Part shown: positions 1 to 5,065 of the stretch, piece after piece
Numbering within the stretch: the stretch's first letter is position 1
How the letters are laid out: each line of letters opens with the position of its first letter
NCBI GenBank assembly: GCA_030669485.1
Contig: DAOVDL010000059.1
Coordinates: forward strand, 1 to 5,065
Source of the DNA: Candidatus Bathyarchaeota archaeon
GTDB lineage: Archaea; Thermoproteota; Bathyarchaeia; Hecatellales; Hecatellaceae
Reading direction: 5' to 3'
DNA length: 5,065 nucleotides
The notes under the pieces: model-generated
What the model saw: the letters and a program-made list of their open reading frames with translations, nothing else
Databases searched by the model: none
Told to the model about the DNA's origin: nothing
Program-made: the position numbers and the translations under genes

Positions 1-1
1 A

Positions 2-595
2 CAGTTTGCAGAGACACTAGCTGGCAAGGTTGCCGCGTTGAGAGGTGAAGCCGCCAATGGAACCCCATTCGTCAATGAGAAGCCAACTGAGTTGAGGGAA
101 GCCCTCAAGAAGATGGGTTTCCACCACAGCGGCAAGGAAACCCTCTATAGTGGCACCACTGGTCAGAAGCTTCAGACCGATATCTACGTGGGAGTAGTCT
201 ACTACCAGAAGCTTCACCATATGGTTGCTGATAAGATGCATGCTAGATCACGGGGACAGGTTCAGATGTTGACCCGGCAGCCCACAGAGGGCAGAGCTCG
301 GGGAGGCGGCTTAAGATTTGGAGAGATGGAACGCGATTGCCTAGTAGGACATGGAGCCGCCGTTCTCCTGAAGAACCGGTTGCTAGACGAGTCTGATAAA
401 TGCATAATGCATGTTTGCGAGAAATGTGGTCTCATAGCATACTATGATCAGAGACAGCGAAAGTACATCTGCAACATCTGTGGTGACGACGCCTCCATTT
501 CAGTTATAGTCGTCTCCTACGCATTCAAATTGTTACTTCAAGAATTGATGAGCCTCTGCATCGCGCCGAGGCTTGTTTTGGAGGAGAGAACCTAA
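2..595 (+). CDS. rpoB: DNA-directed RNA polymerase subunit B (beta-like), C-terminal part, 5' truncated by window edge
   Basis: This is the last 197 codons of the second-largest RNA polymerase subunit (Rpb2/beta homologue), which builds half of the active-site cleft and anchors the clamp. The frame is open from base 2, so the gene begins outside the window; the internal ATG at 38 is not a start. Seen directly: the VVYYQKLHHMVADKMHAR block, then TRQPTEGRAR and LRFGEMERDC, the signature of the hybrid-binding and C-terminal region of archaeal and eukaryotic subunits. A zinc site follows, made of two CxxC pairs (CEKC at 416-427 and CNIC at 470-481), which in relatives belongs to the clamp. The protein ends with the usual SYAFKLLLQELMSLCIAPRL helix. 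One oddity is a glycine (codon 302-304) where archaeal and eukaryotic relatives normally carry Asp or Glu before GGLRFGEME. The stop TAA lies one base before the rpoA ATG, so the two are almost certainly cotranscribed. Identity is very secure. I cannot tell whether the upstream part is split into B'' and B', as in some Euryarchaeota. Confidence 0.98.
   Translation, partial: QFAETLAGKVAALRGEAANGTPFVNEKPTELREALKKMGFHHSGKETLYSGTTGQKLQTDIYVGVVYYQKLHHMVADKMHARSRGQVQMLTRQPTEGRARGGGLRFGEMERDCLVGHGAAVLLKNRLLDESDKCIMHVCEKCGLIAYYDQRQRKYICNICGDDASISVIVVSYAFKLLLQELMSLCIAPRLVLEERT
580..586 (+). promoter_or_regulatory. Shine-Dalgarno site for rpoA
   Basis: GGAGGAG lies inside the last codons of rpoB, ten bases before ATG 597, and is a strong complement to the pyrimidine-rich 3' end of archaeal 16S rRNA. 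It supports ATG 597 (or ATG 603, two codons later) over the in-frame TTG at 573, which lies upstream of this site and would overlap rpoB by 23 bases. Its position within the rpoB coding end fits translational coupling of the two large polymerase subunits. Confidence 0.75.
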
Positions 596-596
596 A

Positions 597-3500
597 ATGG
601 CAATGGACTTTACTGAAGAAGCCAGCAAAACCATCAAGTCAATAAAGTTTAGTGTGCTCTCACCGCAAGAAATCAGAAAGTATTCGGTGGTTGAGGCTCA
701 AGAGGCTGACACCTACGATGAGGACGGGGCGCCAATAGCTTCAGGTCTAATGGATGAGAGACTTGGAACTCTTGAGCCCCGAGCTAAATGTAAAACATGT
801 GGAAACACTGCAGCTCGATGCCCAGGCCACTATGGACGCATAGAACTGACAACACCTGTAGTTCACATAGGCTTCATTAAATACATTACCGCTCTCCTCA
901 ATGGCTTCTGTAAGGAGTGCGGCCGAATCCTATTACCAAAAGAGAAAATAGAAAACTATAAGGAGAAGATAGAGCGCCTCCGAGCGGCAAGCTCTGAAGA
1001 GCCAGTTCACCTTTACACTGAAATTACACGCGAGGCAAAGAAGATAAATCGCTGTCCCCATTGCATGAAAAGACAGGACCCCGTAGAATTCAGTAAACCA
1101 ACCAATTTTTATGAGCATACTGAAGAAGGAGCTAAGCCGTTGGATCCTTCTGCAATAAGGGCTAGGCTTGAACTCATTCAGGATGAAGATCTGAAACTGT
1201 TAGGATGTAATCCCTCGGCAGCGAGACCTGAGTGGACTGTACTCCAAGTGATGCCAGTGCCCCCTGTAGGTGTTAGACCTTCAATTATGCTTGAGTCGGG
1301 CATAAGGTCTGAGGATGACCTCACCCATAAACTTGTGGACATCATCAGGATAAACCGAAGGCTCGATGAGTATGCACTGGAAGGAGGAGCACCACCTCTC
1401 ATCTTCCACGAACTTTCCGATCTGCTTCAATACCACGTAACGACCTACTTAGATAACGAAACAGCGGGCATCCCTCCCGCTAGACATCGATCTGGGAGGC
1501 CTCTAAGAACAATATCTCAACGCCTTAAAGGTAAGGAGGGTCGCTTCCGAAGCAACCTCTCGGGAAAGAGAGTTGACTTTTCTGCACGGACAGTGATCTC
1601 TCCGGATCCAAACATCAGCATAGATGAGATTGGGGTTCCAATAGATATAGCGATGAGGCTGACTTATCCGGAGGTTGTAACGGAATGGAACCTAGCTGAA
1701 ATACAGCAACTGATCCGCAACGGTCCTTCTACCTACCCTGGAGCTCTCTATGCGGTCAGACCTGATGGGAAGCGTATAAGACTTGAGTTCGTGGCGGAGA
1801 GAGATAAGATAGCTGAAAGCATCCAGCCTCGCTTCATCGTTGAGCGACATCTGAGGGATGGAGATCTAGTAATCTTCAATCGGCAGCCGTCGCTGCACAG
1901 GATGTCAATGATGGCTCATAGGGTAAAGGTTCTGCCTTATAAGACATTCAGGCTTCACCTCTGCGTCTGCGCTCCCTATAATGCTGATTTCGATGGGGAT
2001 GAGATGAATCTCCATGTACCCCAGACAGAGGAGGCCATAACTGAGGCGAAAGTTCTGATGCAGGTTCATGATCAGATCCTTTCACCCCGCTATGGAGGTC
2101 CGATCATCGGGGCGATAAGGGATTTCATTACAGGCGCTTACATGCTAACTAGGAAGACAACTTTTCTTAATAAGAAAGAGGTCTGCTACCTTCTCACCTC
2201 AATAGGCTATGAGGGAGACCTCCCCCCGCCAACCGTTAAAAAGCCTGAACATCTCTGGTCTGGTAAAGATATATTCAGCCTTCTCTTACCCAAGGAGCTT
2301 AATTACGTTATGAAGGCGGATATCTGCCGGAGCCATGAAAAGTGTCTTGGTGAGAACTGTAAGGATGATGCATACGTGGTTGTGAAAAACGGCAAGCTAC
2401 TTTCAGGGGTCATAGATAGAAATGCCATAGGTGCTGAGAAATCCGAGAGCATCCTCCACCGTATAGTTAAGGAGTACGGTGCTGAAGCTGGAAAAGATTT
2501 CCTCAATTCCCTATCCACCCTTTTGAAAACATACATTACGATGATCGGCTTTACATACTCCGCCGACGAGTTGGATATATCCCCGGAAACTAGACAGAAA
2601 ATAAGGAAAACCTTTACCGACGCTAAGAGGCATATAGATGAACAGACAGCGAAACTCAATGACAGAACCCTTCAGAGGCTCCCCGGGCAGACGCTTAAGG
2701 AGAGCTTTGAAATCTATGCCATGAACGAACTGGCCAAGGCAAGAGATGACGCCGGAAAGATAGCGGACGAATACTTCGGCATGGACAATGATGGAAGTAT
2801 AATGACCAGAACTGGTGCAAGAGGATCAAACCTCAACATAGGTCAGATGACTGCTTGTGTCGGACAGCAAGCAGTTCGCGGTAAGCGGATAATGAGAGGT
2901 TACAGAGATCATGCATTACCTCACTTCAAACCTATGGATCATAGTCCCGAAGCTAGGGGATTCGTCTACTCCTCCTACCGAGATGGCTTAACACCCTCAG
3001 AGTACTTCTTCCACGCGATGGGAGGTCGTGAGGGGCTCGTTGACACGGCGGTTCGAACTCAGCAGAGTGGCTACATGCAACGTAGGCTCATTAATGCTCT
3101 TCAAGACATAAGGGTGGAATATGACGATACTGTCCGAACGGCCACGGGTCAAATAGTTGAATTCAAGTACGGCGAGGACTCAGTTGACCCAGCCAAAAGT
3201 GACCACGGTAAGGCCGTTGATATAGAAAGACTCATCGAGAGAGTTCAGCTTTCGATGGGTGGGGGAAGAGCCGCTACGAAGACATACGTAGACACAGAGC
3301 TCGAGAAAGGGGAATATGAGTTGACACCCCTCCTCAAAGAGGGGTTGAGGAAGAATATACTGAAAAAGAAGCTTAACAGAGGAGCAGCTAAGCGGGCTAT
3401 CTTAACCACTGTCAGTGACTATAAAAAGTCCAAGATCGAACCTGGCGAGTCCTGTGGCATTGTTGCAGCGCAGTCTATAGGAGAACCGGGAACACAGATG

Positions 3501-4418
3501 ACTTTAAGGACTTTCCACTTTGCAGGGGTGAAGGAGCGGAACGTAACTCTAGGACTGCCGAGAATCATAGAGCTTGTGGATGCTCGAAGGGCACCCTCAA
3601 CGCCTATAATGAACATCTACCTCGATAAGGGTTGTAGGAAGAACAAGGAGAAAGCTACGGAAATAGCGCATCAACTTGTTCACATGACGATGAAGGAGTT
3701 AGCGCCTAAGATATACGTAGACCAAGTGAATGCCACTGCAGTCATCGAAATCCCGTCGAAAGCTCTTCAAGAAAAATGTCTAACGATGAAGGATCTGAAG
3801 GAAACAGTGAAGATGACTAGGTGCACCATTAACTTCAAGGGAAATAAAATAATGGTCAAACCTGTCAAAGTGGAAGAACTTCCAAAGATCTACAATAAGA
3901 TCCCAAGCGTCTATGTTCGGGGGGTTCCTGGAATAAAGCGGGCTATAGTGACTTTGGAGAACGGAGAATGGATCATTCAGACCGATGGCTCAAACCTTGC
4001 AAAGGTCATGAAGGTGCCGGGTGTAGATCCCACTAGGACAACAACCAACAACATCCATGAGATCGCGTCAACACTGGGCATAGAAGCCGCTCGGAATGCA
4101 ATAATAAACGAGATTAAGAGCGTATTAGATGAGCAGGGTCTAGATGTTGATATGCGCCACGTTATGCTGGTGGCAGACATGATGACTCTTGAAGGAGAAA
4201 TAATGCAGATCGGCCGGCATGGCATTAGTGGTGAGAAAGCAAGTGTTCTAGCAAGAGCCGCCTTCGAGATAACATTGCCGACTCTCATAGACGCGGCGGT
4301 GAGAGGAAGTGCAGACAGCTTGGCCGGTGTGACGGAAAATGTTATATGTGGTCAGATGGTTCCTGTCGGCACAGGGACTGTAGATCTCTACATGTCGTCT
4401 TACCAAAGTAAGAAATAG
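597..4418 (+). CDS. rpoA: DNA-directed RNA polymerase subunit A, unsplit (A' and A'' in one chain)
   Basis: This 1273-residue protein is the largest RNA polymerase subunit (Rpb1/beta' homologue) and carries the catalytic magnesium site. Domains seen in order: the clamp start SPQEIRKYSVVE; zinc site 1, C65-x2-C68-x6-C75-x2-H78; zinc site 2, C105-x2-C108 with C153-x2-C156; the KGKEGRFRSNLSGKRVDFSA switch region (311-330); RQPSLHR (429-435); the catalytic loop NADFDGD (462-468) with metal-binding D464, D466 and D468; the funnel segment TGARGSNLNIGQM (739-751); the bridge helix after GGREG (809-813); EPGESCG (948-954); and the trigger loop EPGTQMTLRTFH (963-974) with Q967, L970 and H974. The C-terminal block RHVMLVADMMT (1187-1197) is the A'' end. 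The length equals A' plus A'' of split archaea, with no stop, frameshift or intein. Start ATG 597 is chosen from the Shine-Dalgarno site at 580-586 and the one-base gap after rpoB. Residue 822 in the bridge helix is Gln, where I recall Ala or Ser in relatives. Function is certain; the one-piece form is the notable trait. Confidence 0.98.
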   Translation: MAMDFTEEASKTIKSIKFSVLSPQEIRKYSVVEAQEADTYDEDGAPIASGLMDERLGTLEPRAKCKTCGNTAARCPGHYGRIELTTPVVHIGFIKYITALLNGFCKECGRILLPKEKIENYKEKIERLRAASSEEPVHLYTEITREAKKINRCPHCMKRQDPVEFSKPTNFYEHTEEGAKPLDPSAIRARLELIQDEDLKLLGCNPSAARPEWTVLQVMPVPPVGVRPSIMLESGIRSEDDLTHKLVDIIRINRRLDEYALEGGAPPLIFHELSDLLQYHVTTYLDNETAGIPPARHRSGRPLRTISQRLKGKEGRFRSNLSGKRVDFSARTVISPDPNISIDEIGVPIDIAMRLTYPEVVTEWNLAEIQQLIRNGPSTYPGALYAVRPDGKRIRLEFVAERDKIAESIQPRFIVERHLRDGDLVIFNRQPSLHRMSMMAHRVKVLPYKTFRLHLCVCAPYNADFDGDEMNLHVPQTEEAITEAKVLMQVHDQILSPRYGGPIIGAIRDFITGAYMLTRKTTFLNKKEVCYLLTSIGYEGDLPPPTVKKPEHLWSGKDIFSLLLPKELNYVMKADICRSHEKCLGENCKDDAYVVVKNGKLLSGVIDRNAIGAEKSESILHRIVKEYGAEAGKDFLNSLSTLLKTYITMIGFTYSADELDISPETRQKIRKTFTDAKRHIDEQTAKLNDRTLQRLPGQTLKESFEIYAMNELAKARDDAGKIADEYFGMDNDGSIMTRTGARGSNLNIGQMTACVGQQAVRGKRIMRGYRDHALPHFKPMDHSPEARGFVYSSYRDGLTPSEYFFHAMGGREGLVDTAVRTQQSGYMQRRLINALQDIRVEYDDTVRTATGQIVEFKYGEDSVDPAKSDHGKAVDIERLIERVQLSMGGGRAATKTYVDTELEKGEYELTPLLKEGLRKNILKKKLNRGAAKRAILTTVSDYKKSKIEPGESCGIVAAQSIGEPGTQMTLRTFHFAGVKERNVTLGLPRIIELVDARRAPSTPIMNIYLDKGCRKNKEKATEIAHQLVHMTMKELAPKIYVDQVNATAVIEIPSKALQEKCLTMKDLKETVKMTRCTINFKGNKIMVKPVKVEELPKIYNKIPSVYVRGVPGIKRAIVTLENGEWIIQTDGSNLAKVMKVPGVDPTRTTTNNIHEIASTLGIEAARNAIINEIKSVLDEQGLDVDMRHVMLVADMMTLEGEIMQIGRHGISGEKASVLARAAFEITLPTLIDAAVRGSADSLAGVTENVICGQMVPVGTGTVDLYMSSYQSKK
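3237..3330 (+). other. A'/A'' junction region inside unsplit rpoA
   Basis: In archaea with split genes, A' ends shortly after the stretch matching HGKAVDIERLIERV here, and A'' begins shortly before the stretch matching EYELTPLLKE. Between them (about residues 881-912) this gene reads straight through as a short, glycine- and alanine-containing linker (SMGGGRAATK) with no stop codon. M887 (ATG at 3255) is the only in-frame ATG here and has no convincing ribosome-binding site before it. The exact split point differs between lineages, so these borders are approximate and inferred from remembered family alignments. Confidence 0.6.
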
Positions 4419-4425
4419 AAGATGT

Positions 4426-4438
4426 TGGAAGTTTATAG
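4426..4438 (+). promoter_or_regulatory. Possible internal archaeal promoter (BRE plus TATA-like box)
   Basis: TGGAAG at 4426-4431 followed by TTTATAG at 4432-4438 resembles a purine-rich TFB recognition element next to a TATA box. The usual spacing of about 26 bases from the box centre would place transcription start near 4461, some five bases before the rpl30e ATG, giving an almost leaderless message for rpl30e-nusA. AT-rich matches of this quality occur by chance, and such a start would exclude the ribosome-binding site at 4454-4458 from the transcript, so this is tentative. Confidence 0.25.
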
Positions 4439-4453
4439 AAACAACTGAAGACC

Positions 4454-4458
4454 GTGAT
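4454..4458 (+). promoter_or_regulatory. Likely Shine-Dalgarno site for rpl30e (GTGAT), not a GTG start
   Basis: GTGAT pairs with the AUCAC of the archaeal 16S rRNA 3' end and sits seven bases before ATG 4466, a normal spacing. The GTG at 4454 is in frame and could be read as a start four codons earlier, but it has only weak purine-rich sequence in front (CTGAAG). Starting at ATG 4466 also gives the usual short L30e N-terminus. Confidence 0.55.
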
Positions 4459-4465
4459 TTACAAT

Positions 4466-4768
4466 ATGATAGATTGGAATAAGTCGATCGCCTTAGCCGT
4501 AAGGACGGGAAAAGTAACCTTCGGATTTAAGGAGACAATTGATGCGATCAGAGGCGGTAAAGCCAAAATTGCTGTATTTGCAAGTAACCTACCTGAAGAG
4601 AAGAAAAGAAGACTCCAGTTCACCGCCAAAAGTTCAAGCGTACCCCTCCATCAGTATGGGGGATCAAGTATAGATCTGGGAGTCATCTGCAGCAAGCCTT
4701 TTACAGTTTCAACTCTGGCGGTGAGGGAGCCAGGGGACTCTGACATTTTGAAGCAAGGCGGACAGTAA
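4466..4768 (+). CDS. rpl30e: 50S (large-subunit) ribosomal protein L30e
   Basis: This 100-residue protein belongs to the L7Ae/L30e family of small alpha-beta-alpha RNA-binding proteins. L30e binds the large ribosomal subunit rRNA, and relatives recognise kink-turn RNA. Sequence support: an N-terminal helix followed by RTGKVTFG, then GGKAKIAVFASNLPEE, which matches the family's first beta strand and the turn after it, and a C-terminal block YGGSSIDLGVICSKPF followed by VSTLAVREPGDSDIL, characteristic of archaeal L30e. Length is typical for the family (about 100 residues). The start is ATG 4466, from the GTGAT site in front of it and the family's usual N-terminus; GTG 4454 is an alternative adding four residues. 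It sits 47 bases after rpoA and one base before nusA, the standard place of L30e in archaeal polymerase operons. No bacterial L30 (L30p) features are present. The ribosomal role is well known for the family; any regulatory role in this operon is inference. Confidence 0.95.
   Translation: MIDWNKSIALAVRTGKVTFGFKETIDAIRGGKAKIAVFASNLPEEKKRRLQFTAKSSSVPLHQYGGSSIDLGVICSKPFTVSTLAVREPGDSDILKQGGQ
4757..4761 (+). promoter_or_regulatory. Weak Shine-Dalgarno-like site for nusA
   Basis: GGCGG lies in the final codons of rpl30e, eight bases before ATG 4770. It is only a partial match to the archaeal ribosome-binding consensus, so nusA translation may rely mostly on ribosomes finishing rpl30e, whose stop is one base upstream of the nusA start. 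Confidence 0.35.
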
Positions 4769-4769
4769 G

Positions 4770-5065
4770 ATGCTGAGCAGAATAAAACTTACGGCAGATG
4801 AGATGCGCTACATAGCCCTCTTTGAGAATATAACCGGAGCCACTGCCAAGGACTGCCTTATAGACAATGAACAAAATAAGATAATCTTCGTCACCAAGGA
4901 GAAGGAAGCAGGATTAGCAGTTGGAAAGGACGGAGCAAAAGTTAAGGTTCTTAGGCGGGCGACTGGGCGGAATATAGAGATCATTGAGTACGCCAAGGAC
5001 GCTCAGTCCTTCATAAAAAGTGCTTTCGTTCCCGCTAGGATTAGAGAGATAAGAGTAACCCCGCG
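4770..5065 (+). CDS. nusA: NusA-like KH-domain transcription factor, N-terminal part, 3' truncated by window edge
   Basis: The first 98 codons of the archaeal NusA homologue are present; the frame is still open at the right edge. Archaeal NusA is a short protein of about 140-150 residues made of two KH RNA-binding domains, without the N-terminal polymerase-binding and S1 domains of bacterial NusA. Its exact role is less clear than that of the bacterial elongation/termination factor, but RNA binding near transcription is the accepted view. Seen here: the family opening IKLTADEMRYIALFENITGA, then TAKDCLID and KIIFVTKEKEAGLAVGKDG with the KH GxxG loop as G52-K-D-G55, followed by VKVLRRATGRNIEIIEYAKD and the start of the second KH unit (FIKSAFVPARI). 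ATG 4770 is chosen because it follows the rpl30e stop by one base and gives the standard N-terminus; ATG 4803 would remove conserved residues. The gene order rpl30e-nusA is typical of archaea, and rps12 would be expected next, beyond the window. Confidence 0.95.
   Translation, partial: MLSRIKLTADEMRYIALFENITGATAKDCLIDNEQNKIIFVTKEKEAGLAVGKDGAKVKVLRRATGRNIEIIEYAKDAQSFIKSAFVPARIREIRVTP

Larger units (their letters stand above)
4419..4465 (+). other. rpoA-rpl30e intergenic gap
   Basis: This is the only intergenic space in the window longer than one base. It contains a TATA-like element, a GTGAT ribosome-binding site and a CUGA/GUGAUUU pair of motifs. It has no run of T residues or strong hairpin that would suggest a terminator, so read-through from rpoA into rpl30e is expected. 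Confidence 0.6.

Noticed and set aside
161..178. Near-perfect 18-base palindrome centred on AAGCTT, and an 11-base direct repeat CAGAAGCTTCA at 164-174 and 206-216.
   Set aside because: Both copies encode the same in-frame Gln-Lys-Leu of conserved RpoB sequence, so the repeat follows from the protein and the palindrome is most likely chance.
573..596. Alternative upstream TTG start for rpoA at 573, adding eight residues.
   Set aside because: It would place the strong GGAGGAG site inside the coding region and overlap rpoB; ATG 597 has that site at a workable distance and gives the usual N-terminus.
2303..2659. Open frame on the minus strand, 118 codons, opposite rpoA.
   Set aside because: It lies wholly within a conserved essential gene, has no recognisable domain and looks like a codon-bias shadow. 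The same applies to the other minus-strand frames at 17-241, 933-1118, 1178-1402, 3419-3616, 3977-4288 and 4808-4996.
4422..4448. Eight-codon reading frame ATG...TGA between rpoA and rpl30e, a possible leader peptide.
   Set aside because: There is no clear ribosome-binding site, no codon pattern suggesting attenuation, and a frame this short is expected by chance.
4419..4465. Transcription terminator after rpoA.
   Set aside because: There is no T-run or stable hairpin, and the downstream genes are standard members of the same operon.
1..5065. A new defence, mobile or otherwise undescribed system.
   Set aside because: Nearly all of the window is filled by four well-known core genes in their classical archaeal order, with only one short gap; nothing is left to encode an extra system.

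Overview
This window looks like the core of an archaeal RNA polymerase operon. Four genes are read left to right on the + strand: the 3' end of rpoB, a complete one-piece rpoA, a complete gene for ribosomal protein L30e, and the 5' part of the KH-domain nusA. All four products are typically archaeal, and the gene order is the classical archaeal rpoB-rpoA-rpl30e-nusA cluster, which usually continues into rps12 and rps7. No mobile element, CRISPR array, RNA gene or foreign-looking gene is visible. The GC content is moderate, and AGA/AGG (Arg) and ATA (Ile) codons are common in all four genes.

The most informative trait is that the largest polymerase subunit is one uninterrupted reading frame of 1273 residues. 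In most Euryarchaeota and classical Crenarchaeota this subunit is split into A' (rpoA1) and A'' (rpoA2). An unsplit rpoA is known from Thaumarchaeota/Aigarchaeota, Korarchaeota and some Asgard-related lineages. The window therefore suggests an uncultivated or deep-branching archaeon of that kind rather than, for example, Sulfolobus or a methanogen. Sequence alone does not let me name the phylum.

Layout: 2-595 is the C-terminal part of RpoB. After one base, 597-4418 is fused RpoA with two N-terminal zinc sites, the catalytic NADFDGD loop, bridge helix and trigger loop all intact. A 47-base gap (4419-4465) carries a TATA-like element and a GTGAT ribosome-binding site. L30e occupies 4466-4768. 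After one more base, nusA runs from 4770 off the right edge. The one-base gaps point to cotranscription and coupled translation. The gap before rpl30e is the only place with room for internal regulation.

Functionally, RpoB and RpoA together form the polymerase active centre and clamp, NusA is a KH-domain RNA-binding protein thought to act with transcription or RNA metabolism, and L30e belongs to the large ribosomal subunit. I found no undescribed system. The points worth a second look are the unsplit rpoA, a glutamine in the bridge helix where relatives have a small residue, a glycine in a conserved RpoB motif, and the short leader before rpl30e.
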